This document shows positions 1 through 6,562 of a DNA stretch of 12,572 bases, one piece after another; the stretch's first letter is position 1, and the number at the start of each line of letters is the position of its first letter. A program made the translations under genes and the position numbers. Origin of the DNA: JABMMZ01 sp044368575 (GTDB lineage: Bacteria; Bacteroidota; Bacteroidia; NS11-12g; UBA955); contig JBIPPH010000051.1 in NCBI GenBank assembly GCA_044368575.1, positions 1 through 12,572 of the forward strand, read 5' to 3'. The notes beneath the pieces are model-generated. The model was not told the DNA's origin. It saw nothing but the letters and a program-made list of their open reading frames with translations, and searched no databases.

Positions 1-704
1 AAACCAAAGGCATAATTATTCGATTAGTTAAACAGGGGGAATCTTCTGCGGTATTGACCGTCTACACCGAACATTTTGGCTTGATGGGTTTTCATTTACC
101 TGGCTTATTTAAAAACAAAGGAAAAATCAAATTGGCCCATTGTCAATTGCTCAACTTGGTGGAGTTATCATTTGAATACAAAAAAAATAAACAGCTTCAA
201 AAATTAACGGATTTGCATTGCGTCAACGCTTGTATTGGCCTTAACTTTACTCAAACTGCCATGCAACAAGTTGTGGTAGAATTGCTTCAACAATGCATTA
301 AAGAAGATGAAATCAATAGCGGTTTATTTCAATATTTATATGCGGAAGGCGTCCCTGGATTAAACACCGAAATTCATTTTTGGCAATTGCCACATCTGTT
401 ACTTAGTTTTTTGTACCACTATGGCTGTGCTCCCAATACAGAACAATTCGAATCAGGCGCATGTCTTGATTTGATCAATGGCACATTTACGCTGTTACCA
501 TTATCTAAAACCAATAGTGCTGATCCTAACGTTTCGCTCACTATACATAGCATTTTAACAGAGGGCATTCAGCAGTTAGAGTCAGATAAAGTCTTAAGGC
601 ATCAGGTCATTTTGAGCCTGAGCAAATACATTCAATTGCATGTTCAGCCCTTTTTTGAATTAAAAAGTTTTGATGTTTTAGCTCAAGTTGCAGCTGCTCA
701 TTGA
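1..704 (+). CDS. recO: DNA repair protein RecO (5' end lies before the window)
   Basis: RecO is the recombination mediator that, with RecF and RecR, loads RecA onto SSB-coated gapped DNA in the cytoplasm. The reading frame is already open at base 3 and the first codons read TKGIIIRLVKQGESS, which is the N-terminal OB-fold opening of RecO. The true start is therefore a few codons upstream of the window, and the first in-window candidate, TTG at 54, is an internal Leu codon. The rest fits the family: the helical middle, the YLYAEGVPGLNTEIHFW region, and a late segment (HYGCAPN, then a short gap, then LDLINGTF) resembling the C-terminal part of Bacteroidota RecO. About 234 residues are visible, close to the usual length. 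I see no four-Cys zinc site. The next gene starts 31 bases downstream on the same strand with no clear promoter between, so co-transcription is plausible. The call rests on remembered family features, not an alignment. Confidence 0.9.
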   Translation, partial: TKGIIIRLVKQGESSAVLTVYTEHFGLMGFHLPGLFKNKGKIKLAHCQLLNLVELSFEYKKNKQLQKLTDLHCVNACIGLNFTQTAMQQVVVELLQQCIKEDEINSGLFQYLYAEGVPGLNTEIHFWQLPHLLLSFLYHYGCAPNTEQFESGACLDLINGTFTLLPLSKTNSADPNVSLTIHSILTEGIQQLESDKVLRHQVILSLSKYIQLHVQPFFELKSFDVLAQVAAAH

Positions 705-735
705 AACAATTTCGCCATTGCATTGTTGAATCTGC

Positions 736-1422
736 ATGGGGAATTATTTAATTATCGGTGCATCAAACGGTATTGGCAAAGCCATAGCGGAACAACTTTC
801 AAGTGAACATCAGGTATTTGGCACTTACCACCAACACCCTGTTCAATCTGACCAAATCACTTACCAAGCCTTTGATGTGTGCAACGATAGCCTTTCAACA
901 GATTGGTTGCCACAACAACTTGATGGCCTAGTGTATTGCCCTGGCAAAATCCATTTGCAAGCCTTTAACAGAATCCCAGCCGAGCAATTCGTCAAAGACT
1001 ATGAACTCCAAGTTTTAGGCGCCATTAAAACCATACAAACTTGTTTGCCTTTATTGAAACAATCGCCGCAAGCGAATATTTTATTATTCTCGACTGTTGC
1101 AGTGCAAACCGGCATGTCTTTTCACAGTGTTGTAGCCAGTTCTAAAGGCGCTATAGAAGGCTTGAGCAAAGCTTTAGCAGCTGAACTAGCCCCTAACATT
1201 TCTGTTAATTGTTTGGCCCCATCGCTCACAGATACCCCTTTGGCCAGCAGCTTTCTGAACACTGATCAAAAACGCGAAGCAGCCGCACAAAGACACCCAC
1301 TCAAACGCATAGGCACCGCAGAAAATATAGCCGCTTTAGCCTGTCATATCATCACCCAGGGTGGTCAGTTTATGACGGGTCAAATCATTGGAATTGATGG
1401 TGGTATGTCTGCCATTAGATAG
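736..1422 (+). CDS. Short-chain dehydrogenase/reductase-family protein lacking the catalytic Tyr
   Basis: This 228-residue protein is a Rossmann-fold SDR of normal length. The N-terminal nucleotide-binding motif GASNGIG (residues 8-14) and the C-terminal TGQIIGIDGG segment (about 214-223) are classical. The active site is not. Ser119 (in LLFSTVAV) and Lys137 are in place, but the YxxxK tyrosine position is Val133 (VASSK), the usual NNAG motif reads CPG at 68-70, and the helix-4 Asn position appears to be Gln92. Either it catalyses something other than standard SDR hydride transfer or it is a non-catalytic binder. From memory, SDR relatives sharing the FSTVAVQTGM segment and the HPLKRIG segment occur in other bacteria, sometimes near photolyase genes, and may share this loss; no photolyase is visible here. 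The substrate is unknown. The start ATG places the Rossmann motif at the usual distance from the N-terminus. Confidence 0.88.
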   Translation: MGNYLIIGASNGIGKAIAEQLSSEHQVFGTYHQHPVQSDQITYQAFDVCNDSLSTDWLPQQLDGLVYCPGKIHLQAFNRIPAEQFVKDYELQVLGAIKTIQTCLPLLKQSPQANILLFSTVAVQTGMSFHSVVASSKGAIEGLSKALAAELAPNISVNCLAPSLTDTPLASSFLNTDQKREAAAQRHPLKRIGTAENIAALACHIITQGGQFMTGQIIGIDGGMSAIR

Positions 1423-1425
1423 CGT

Positions 1426-1455
1426 TTTGAAATATCATTTCTAAGCTTACCTTTG
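1426..1455 (+). promoter_or_regulatory. Candidate Bacteroidota promoter of the PhnA-domain gene
   Basis: TTTG (1426-1429), an 18-base spacer and TACCTTTG (1448-1455) match the Bacteroidota sigma-ABfr consensus TTTG-N(17-23)-TAnnTTTG. The -7 element ends only four bases before the ATG at 1460, so transcripts would be leaderless or nearly so. The spacer holds a small perfect inverted repeat (GAAAT, three bases, ATTTC; 1429-1441), which may be chance in AT-rich DNA. Confidence 0.5.
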
Positions 1456-1459
1456 TTGC

Positions 1460-1669
1460 ATGATAGTTAGAGATAGCAACGGCAACGAGTTAAAAGATGG
1501 AGACAGCGTCATTTTAATTAAAGACTTAAAGGTAAAAGGTTCTTCAACAGTGCTTAAAAGAGGCGCCGTTGGCCGCAACATCAGATTAACAGATGATGAA
1601 GGCGAAATTGAATGCAAAATGGACAAAGTGATGATGGTCCTAAAAACCCAATTCATTAAAAAAGCCTAG
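1460..1669 (+). CDS. Standalone PhnA/YjdM C-terminal domain protein
   Basis: The 69-residue product matches the C-terminal domain of the PhnA (YjdM) family almost end to end: it opens VRDSNGNELKDGDSV, continues with LIKDLKVKGSS and LKRGAVGRNIRLTDD, and ends with a basic IKKA tail. The E. coli protein is about 111 residues and carries an N-terminal zinc ribbon that is absent here; short forms of this kind are familiar in Bacteroidota. Despite the family's historical name ('alkylphosphonate uptake'), no biochemical role is established, so none is assigned. Only one Cys is present, so no zinc site can form within a monomer. Its stop codon is one base before the ATG of the following membrane-protein gene, so the two are probably translated together. 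A candidate promoter directly abuts its start. Confidence 0.87.
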   Translation: MIVRDSNGNELKDGDSVILIKDLKVKGSSTVLKRGAVGRNIRLTDDEGEIECKMDKVMMVLKTQFIKKA

Positions 1670-1670
1670 C

Positions 1671-2159
1671 ATGGTATTCAAAAACCCACTTGACAATTTT
1701 ACTAAGATCTTATCGGCTTTAGTTTTCCTAATCCCGCTGGGCATCTTTTTCTTTGTCAATATTAGTGAAGGATTTGAGTTGACGAGTTTAATTGTTTTTA
1801 TCATTATCCTTCCAATATTTGCTATTACTTGGGCTTTGCATCCTCAGGATTATACAGTGAATGAACAAGGGATTAGCATAAAGCGCCCTTACAAATCCAT
1901 CCTTATTGCCGCTAATGACATCAAAAGCATTGAAGCCCTTACCCCAGCTGATTTAAAATACAGCATGCGTTTGTTTGGTTCAGGTGGATTCTTTGGTTAT
2001 TTCGGTTTATTTGCCAATCAAAAACTTGGCCGTTACCACATCTATGCAGGTAACAGGGTCAATCCTGTTTTAATTCTTACAGAAAAAAAGAAGTATGTAT
2101 TAACCCCGACAGATCCAGAAGGATTCATTGCAGCGGTTAAAGGGCTTAATCAAACTTAA
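1671..2159 (+). CDS. Two-TM membrane protein with bacterial PH-like domain
   Basis: The 162-residue product has two hydrophobic helices (about 12-30 and 38-56) forming a membrane hairpin, then a cytoplasmic-type beta-rich domain (about 61-162). That domain resembles bacterial PH-like domains: it opens YTVNEQGISIKRPYKSI and has a Gly/Phe-rich RLFGSGGFFGYFG segment and a closing LTPTDPEGFIAAV helix. Proteins of this shape are conserved in Bacteroidota with no assigned activity; roles in protein or lipid binding at the inner membrane are conjecture. It begins one base after the stop of the PhnA-domain gene, which implies translational coupling. Its last 14 bases overlap the 3' end of aspS on the opposite strand. 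Confidence 0.75.
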   Translation: MVFKNPLDNFTKILSALVFLIPLGIFFFVNISEGFELTSLIVFIIILPIFAITWALHPQDYTVNEQGISIKRPYKSILIAANDIKSIEALTPADLKYSMRLFGSGGFFGYFGLFANQKLGRYHIYAGNRVNPVLILTEKKKYVLTPTDPEGFIAAVKGLNQT

Positions 2160-3894
2160 CTTGAATAGCTAATTCTTGCAATTGTTGTGCATTGATGGCT
2201 GATGGCGCATCAATCATAACGTCTCTACCTTGATTGTTTTTAGGAAAAGCAATGAAATCTCTAATGCTATCAACCCCTCCGAACAAACTGCACAGACGAT
2301 CAAAACCAAACGCAATACCACCATGTGGCGGAGCGCCATATTCAAAGGCATTCATTAAGAAACCAAATTGGTGTTTAGCCTCCTCTTCTGAAAACCCTAA
2401 ATGCTTAAACATTAAGGCTTGAAGTTGTTTATCGTGAATTCTTATAGATCCACCCCCAACTTCTACTCCATTGATGACCATATCGTAGGCATTGGCTCTA
2501 ACCGCACCCGGATCAGTCGCTAATAAATGGATGTCTTCAGGTTTAGGACTGGTAAAAGGATGGTGCATAGCATGCCAACGCTTACTTTCTTCATCAAACT
2601 CTAATAAAGGAAAGTCAATGACCCACAGCGCACTGAATACTGACTTATCTCTCAAACTCAATCTTTGGCCCATTTCAAGTCTCAATTCTGAGAGTTGTTT
2701 TTGGACTTGTTTTAATTGGCCTGACAACAATAAAAGTAAATCACCAGGCTTGGCAGAGCAGGCATTGGCCCAATCCGCTAAATCTGTTTGTGCGTAAAAC
2801 TTATCGACTGAAGATTTGAATGTCCCATCGGGTAAACACAATACATACACTAAACCTTTTGCGCCAATTTGTGGGCGTTTTACCCAATCTTGTAATTCAT
2901 CCAATTGTTTGCGGGTATAATGAGCACAAGCTTCTGCTTTAATACCCAAAACAACTTCTGCTTGATCAAAGACCTGAAAGCCTTTCCCCTTTACTAAATC
3001 CGTTAAATAATTAAAACGCATTTCGAAACGGGTATCTGGCTTGTCATTACCATACCAATGCATGGCATCGGCATAGGTCATTCTTGGCAATTGGCCGATC
3101 TCATATTGCTTAACCGATTTGAACAAATGCTGAACCATACCCTCAAACACATTGAGAATATCTTCTTGTTCAACAAAACTCATTTCACAATCAATCTGAG
3201 TAAATTCGGGTTGTCTGTCTGCTCTTAAATCCTCGTCTCTAAAACACTTGACTATTTGATAGTATCGGTCAAAACCACTTACCATTAAGAGTTGTTTAAA
3301 GGTTTGAGGGCTTTGAGGCAAAGCATAAAACTGACCTGGATTCATACGACTAGGCACCACAAAATCTCTAGCCCCTTCAGGTGTCGATTTGATCAACACA
3401 GGGGTTTCTACTTCAATGAACAATTGTTCATCGAGGTATTGTCTGACCTGCTTAGCCACGCGGTGTCTGAGCATTAATTGCTGTCTTACAACATCGCGTC
3501 TGAGGTCCAGGTATCTGAACTGCATGCGTAATTCGTCGCCGCCATCGGTATCATCTTCAATGGTAAATGGTGGTGTAATCGACGCGTTTAAAATTTGTAA
3601 TGCAGTGACTACAATTTCAATATCGCCTGTAGGAATTTTATTGTTTTTATTGCTGCGTTCAGTCACAACACCAGTCGCTTGAACAACGAACTCACGGCCT
3701 AATTTGCGTGCGGCCTCAAGCAAATCATTTTGATGGGCTTCGTTAAAACTCAACTGGGTGATACCGTATCTGTCTCTAAGATCTATAAAGGTTAAGGCAC
3801 CAAAGTCTCTGCGCTTGGCAACCCAACCAGATAAAGTCACTGTTTGACCAATCTGTTGACTGGTTAACTCACCACAAGTATGTGTTCTAAACAT
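2146..3894 (-). CDS. aspS: Aspartate--tRNA ligase (bacterial type)
   Basis: AspRS charges tRNA-Asp (or, if non-discriminating, tRNA-Asp and tRNA-Asn) with aspartate in the cytoplasm. The 582 residues are full length for the bacterial class IIb enzyme. In order: the anticodon-binding OB fold (opening MFRTHTCGEL, with GWVAKRRDFG at 23-32 and IDLRDRYG), the catalytic core with QSPQTFKQLLM (about 194-204), motif 2 around CFRDEDLRADRQPEFTQID (217-235), the bacterial GAD insertion in the middle, and motif 3 GGIAFGFDRL (525-534, Arg533). The residue after RRD, one I recall as linked to tRNA-Asn discrimination, is Phe31, so specificity cannot be read off; a gatCAB search would settle it. The ATG at 3894 gives the canonical N-terminus. 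It follows the peroxiredoxin gene after a 47-base gap that holds its own candidate promoter. Confidence 0.98.
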   Translation of the reverse strand: MFRTHTCGELTSQQIGQTVTLSGWVAKRRDFGALTFIDLRDRYGITQLSFNEAHQNDLLEAARKLGREFVVQATGVVTERSNKNNKIPTGDIEIVVTALQILNASITPPFTIEDDTDGGDELRMQFRYLDLRRDVVRQQLMLRHRVAKQVRQYLDEQLFIEVETPVLIKSTPEGARDFVVPSRMNPGQFYALPQSPQTFKQLLMVSGFDRYYQIVKCFRDEDLRADRQPEFTQIDCEMSFVEQEDILNVFEGMVQHLFKSVKQYEIGQLPRMTYADAMHWYGNDKPDTRFEMRFNYLTDLVKGKGFQVFDQAEVVLGIKAEACAHYTRKQLDELQDWVKRPQIGAKGLVYVLCLPDGTFKSSVDKFYAQTDLADWANACSAKPGDLLLLLSGQLKQVQKQLSELRLEMGQRLSLRDKSVFSALWVIDFPLLEFDEESKRWHAMHHPFTSPKPEDIHLLATDPGAVRANAYDMVINGVEVGGGSIRIHDKQLQALMFKHLGFSEEEAKHQFGFLMNAFEYGAPPHGGIAFGFDRLCSLFGGVDSIRDFIAFPKNNQGRDVMIDAPSAINAQQLQELAIQVKFD

Positions 3895-3898
3895 GTTG

Positions 3899-3906
3899 CA
3901 AAAATA
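3899..3906 (-). promoter_or_regulatory. Candidate -7 element (TATTTTTG) for aspS
   Basis: On the minus strand TATTTTTG matches TAnnTTTG exactly and ends four bases before the aspS ATG (gap CAAC). The nearest upstream TTTG lies about 26 bases away, longer than the usual 17-23, so the -33 side is weak. If used, the mRNA would start at or within a few bases of the start codon. Confidence 0.4.
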
Positions 3907-3941
3907 GGATTTTAAACCGACGGGAAAAATATCAAACCCAA

Positions 3942-4409
3942 TTACAAGGTTGACAAAACAGATTGTATGGCTTTAAGATCAGGAATATCCGAGGCTTTTT
4001 CTAGGACTTCAGCATAACGAACAACACCTTCTGCATCAATAACAAATGCTGAGCGTTTTGACACACCTTTCATATCCAAAACAAAAGCTTCATATAAAGA
4101 GTCATAATCTGTTGAGGCGGTTTTATTGAAGTCACTTAACAATGGAAAATTTAAGTGCTGCTCTTCTTGAAACTTTTTCAAACTAAAAATTGAATCCACA
4201 GAAATACCAACAACTTTGGCATTCAATTGCTGATAATTAGCAATATCATCACGCACAGCGCATAATTCTGCTGTACAGGTTGACGTAAAGGCTAATGGAA
4301 AAAATAACAGCACAACAGGGCTGCCTTTTAATTGACTCAATTGCACCAATTCTTTTTCGGTGTTGTACAAACTGAAATCAGGGGCTAGGTCTCCAATGTT
4401 TATTTTCAT
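3942..4409 (-). CDS. Peroxiredoxin of the AhpE/PrxQ (Bcp) type
   Basis: This 155-residue thioredoxin-fold peroxidase should reduce hydrogen peroxide or organic hydroperoxides in the cytoplasm (no signal peptide). The N-terminus KINIGDLAPDFSL is the standard AhpC/TSA opening. The active-site segment FFPLAFTSTCTAELC carries Thr42 and the peroxidatic Cys45; a second Cys at 50 gives the CxxxxC spacing of PrxQ/Bcp, so an intramolecular disulfide cycle (atypical 2-Cys) is likely. The conserved Arg is in KRSAFVID (about 118-125). The overall length and the PLAF-type active-site segment are more AhpE-like, so I leave the subfamily open. The gene is divergent from the GT87 gene, with 48 bases between the two starts, and lies directly upstream of aspS on the same strand. 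Confidence 0.92.
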   Translation of the reverse strand: MKINIGDLAPDFSLYNTEKELVQLSQLKGSPVVLLFFPLAFTSTCTAELCAVRDDIANYQQLNAKVVGISVDSIFSLKKFQEEQHLNFPLLSDFNKTASTDYDSLYEAFVLDMKGVSKRSAFVIDAEGVVRYAEVLEKASDIPDLKAIQSVLSTL

Positions 4410-4414
4410 AATTA

Positions 4415-4447
4415 TTGTGCGAATTTACAATGAATTGTTTTGATTTG
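4415..4447 (+). promoter_or_regulatory. Weak candidate promoter of the GT87 gene in a divergent intergenic region
   Basis: The 48 bases between the peroxiredoxin and GT87 starts must hold both promoters. On the plus strand TTG (4415-4417), 22 bases and TTGATTTG (4440-4447) match the consensus with one mismatch. On the minus strand TAAATTCG (4427-4420) is a one-mismatch -7 element for the peroxiredoxin with no good -33. Both assignments are tentative. Confidence 0.25.
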
Positions 4448-4457
4448 TAAAAGCATA

Positions 4458-5669
4458 ATGAAGTTTCATCATAAAATATGGTTGATTGTTCTTGTAAGCT
4501 TATGTGCAATGAATGCACTAAAATGGGGCAAGCACTTTGTAGAGGCCCCTTACCATCCGCTTGACTTTCGCACCTATTACACAGCTTCAAAGGCTTATTG
4601 GCAAAACCAAGACCCATACAGCGATTCCATTAAAATTACCACCTGGCAAAGCCTGGCAAAATCTGAGCATATAGATTGGCAGGGCGATCTTAGTTTTCCG
4701 CATGCAGTGTGTGTGTACGCACCAAGTTTTGTTTGGTATTTTGGACTTTACAATACCCTGCCATTTTCTGTTGCTAAATGGCTTCAACTTAGTTTAAACC
4801 TCTTAAGCATAGTTGTCATTTTACTCATTTTGATTCGACTTAACCCTAAGATTCCTGGGGTGTGGTTGGTATTTGGATTGTTAGCCTACAGAGGTATTTG
4901 GCAAGCCTTAGACAATGGGCAGCCAATTATACAAACATTGGCATTGGCATTATTAGCTTACCGATTAAGCTTATCTTCCAAAACCTATTGGCAATGGCTC
5001 GCTGGGGGTATCATGGGATTTATTGCCTACAAATTCACATTTGCAGTTCCACTCGCTATGGCCTTATTGTTTCAAAACAAATTCAAAACCTTTTTTGGAT
5101 TTTTAATCAGTGCTGCTGCCTTTAATCTTATGGCTATTGCCTATGCAGAGTCTTCTTGGTTACTCGTAACGCATTGGAGAGCCAATTTGAATCAATTAAT
5201 GGCAGTTATTTTTGAACCTGGCCCAATCAACGCCATTCAAAGTATAAGCTTAGGCATAGTTATTCCTATGGTTAAATGGCTAAATGCCCCAAGTTATTTA
5301 ATTCATTTCTTGACGATTTTAGGCATGGGCATGGCCTATGGCATCTTGCATCAAAATAGAAAAAACATTGATTTTAGCATTACCATAGGTTTAGCGTTTT
5401 TAATTGGCTTTAGTTTGGGGATTCACTTTACCTATGATGTCATTATTGCCATTTGTTTTTTAATGATCAATACCGAAGCCGTCAGCAAATGGCCAGCCAT
5501 TTGGCATTGGGTGTTTGCCATTGTCTTTTTACCTTTCGGTTTTTTTGCCCATTTTTTTCAATCAAATGATTGGCTATTGGTTCCAAACATATCACTCTTT
5601 GTGCTATGTATAGGCTTGTTTTTGTATTATTTTTGGAATAAAAAAAGTGCTATAAAAAACGCCAATTGA
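4458..5669 (+). CDS. Polytopic GT87 (DUF2029) family glycosyltransferase
   Basis: The 403-residue product is an integral membrane protein with about ten hydrophobic helices spread along its length. After TM1 the first external loop carries DFRTYYTASKAYW and then DPYSD, the hallmark of GT-C fold GT87 proteins. The catalytic acid of this fold is an Asp in this loop (as in mycobacterial PimE), so Asp36 is the best candidate. Members use polyprenyl-phosphate-linked sugars to mannosylate or otherwise glycosylate lipids or glycans on the outer face of the inner membrane; the acceptor here is unknown. I chose the ATG at 4458 over an in-frame TTG at 4440 because the TTG lies in the candidate promoter and ATG gives a short leader before TM1. 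The basic C-terminus (WNKKSAIKNAN) sits in a 43-base tail-to-tail overlap with the carotenoid gene. No neighbouring glycan cluster gives context. Confidence 0.8.
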   Translation: MKFHHKIWLIVLVSLCAMNALKWGKHFVEAPYHPLDFRTYYTASKAYWQNQDPYSDSIKITTWQSLAKSEHIDWQGDLSFPHAVCVYAPSFVWYFGLYNTLPFSVAKWLQLSLNLLSIVVILLILIRLNPKIPGVWLVFGLLAYRGIWQALDNGQPIIQTLALALLAYRLSLSSKTYWQWLAGGIMGFIAYKFTFAVPLAMALLFQNKFKTFFGFLISAAAFNLMAIAYAESSWLLVTHWRANLNQLMAVIFEPGPINAIQSISLGIVIPMVKWLNAPSYLIHFLTILGMGMAYGILHQNRKNIDFSITIGLAFLIGFSLGIHFTYDVIIAICFLMINTEAVSKWPAIWHWVFAIVFLPFGFFAHFFQSNDWLLVPNISLFVLCIGLFLYYFWNKKSAIKNAN

Positions 5670-6265
5670 ATCAAATAGATTGGCAAAGCTAGCTTGTTAT
5701 TGGGCATTTTGATGGTTTTAATAAAAACGTATTGCAATAAAACACCTATCACAAACCACGCTATATAATTTTGCATAGGCACCACCTGATTGGCCCATGA
5801 CCACATGCCATATTTTATTGCAAAAGGTTCAATAAAAAAATCAAGCGCTACCATGAGAGCCGCAGCGAACATACTCACTAACAATGGATCTTTTGCTACT
5901 AACTCAGCAATATTTCGGGTTATATATACTGTCGTTAACCAGGTCACCATCATCATTAATGGAGTTGACCAATAGGCATACCCTAAGGTTTTACCATAGG
6001 CATAGGCCCCAAATACCCATCCTGTATTGACGCCTAATACTTCGATAAAATAGCCAACACAAGCCACCATGAGTGCGGCCAATACAAATTCTTTGGTCCA
6101 TTTTTTATGCCCCAACATGACCATAATCAAGGTAAAGACTAAGTTCACCCAAATCAATTGAGGCATGTAAGGCTTAGTTGCAGGAAACAAAAAACCAAAA
6201 CAGCCAACTGCATATATGATGAGTGTGAACCATGCGATATGTGAGGGAGTGAGCTTAACCGCCAT
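5627..6265 (-). CDS. CruF-like carotenoid biosynthesis membrane protein (DUF422)
   Basis: The 212-residue product has about seven hydrophobic helices (roughly 9-27, 34-51, 60-78, 101-119, 129-146, 166-184, 193-210). It carries the signatures of the CruF/DUF422 carotenoid family: GYFIEVLGVNTGWVFGAY (71-88), a LDFFIEPFA segment (141-149) with acidic Asp142 and Glu146, and KYGMWSW just after it. Known CruF enzymes hydrate the 1',2' double bond of psi-end carotenoids such as gamma-carotene; some relatives may have other carotenoid roles, so the exact step is inferred. Its ATG overlaps the stop of the DUF721 gene in TAATG, so it is translationally coupled to the recF-DUF721 operon. No crtB, crtI or crtZ is visible nearby. 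The C-terminal 43 bases overlap the GT87 gene on the other strand. Confidence 0.85.
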   Translation of the reverse strand: MAVKLTPSHIAWFTLIIYAVGCFGFLFPATKPYMPQLIWVNLVFTLIMVMLGHKKWTKEFVLAALMVACVGYFIEVLGVNTGWVFGAYAYGKTLGYAYWSTPLMMMVTWLTTVYITRNIAELVAKDPLLVSMFAAALMVALDFFIEPFAIKYGMWSWANQVVPMQNYIAWFVIGVLLQYVFIKTIKMPNNKLALPIYLIQLAFFIALFLFQK

Positions 6266-6561
6266 TATTTAATGATGATTTCTGAAACTGCGTTGTCTTT
6301 TAAAGCCTCGTTGATTAATTGAATGGCTTTGTCTTTGTGGAACCTCAACTCATTTTTTATCACTGAAGAATTACAGTATAAGGTCAAAACCCCTTCTTTG
6401 AAATACATAGCTGTTGTATGTTTAGCGATAGCATCACCCATTATTTGAGGCCATTGCTGTTTAATAAGCGCTTCTGTTAAGCCTTTTTTAATGCGCTTAC
6501 TAGACAACAAGTCTTCAAGGGCTTCGCCTAAAGTAAATTCATGATTGGGCTTTTTTAACAT
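6265..6561 (-). CDS. DUF721 / DciA-like protein
   Basis: The 98-residue cytoplasmic protein is a single DUF721 domain. An N-terminal helix (TLGEALEDLLSSKRIKKGL) is followed by KQQWPQIMGDAIAKHT, the central W..I.G..ia.HT motif of the family, and then the short strands of a KH-like fold: GVLTLYCNSSVIKNELRFHK, ending SEIIIK. DUF721 includes DciA, the ancestral loader of the replicative helicase DnaB; small Bacteroidota members next to recF may have that function, but DciA activity for this one is inferred. One base separates it from recF upstream, and its stop overlaps the start of the carotenoid gene, so all three are probably on one mRNA. Confidence 0.87.
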   Translation of the reverse strand: MLKKPNHEFTLGEALEDLLSSKRIKKGLTEALIKQQWPQIMGDAIAKHTTAMYFKEGVLTLYCNSSVIKNELRFHKDKAIQLINEALKDNAVSEIIIK

Positions 6562-6562
6562 A

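Noticed and set aside
1447..1656. 69-codon minus-strand frame opposite the PhnA-domain gene
   Set aside because: It is the antisense of a clearly conserved gene and its product resembles no family.
2149..2168. Imperfect dyad at the PH-gene/aspS junction (TCAA...TTGA) as a bidirectional terminator
   Set aside because: Only four pairs with a mismatched interior and no T-tract on either strand.
2234..3682. Several plus-strand frames of 61-101 codons inside aspS
   Set aside because: Antisense shadows of a full-length, motif-complete aspartyl-tRNA synthetase.
4440..4457. TTG at 4440 as the GT87 start (adds MICKSI)
   Set aside because: A nearby in-frame ATG at 4458 fits better; the upstream bases look like a promoter -7 element.
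4378..4787. Minus-strand frames (4378-4617 and 4587-4787) over the divergent promoter region and the GT87 5' end
   Set aside because: They overlap two well-supported genes and low-complexity antisense; no domain is seen.
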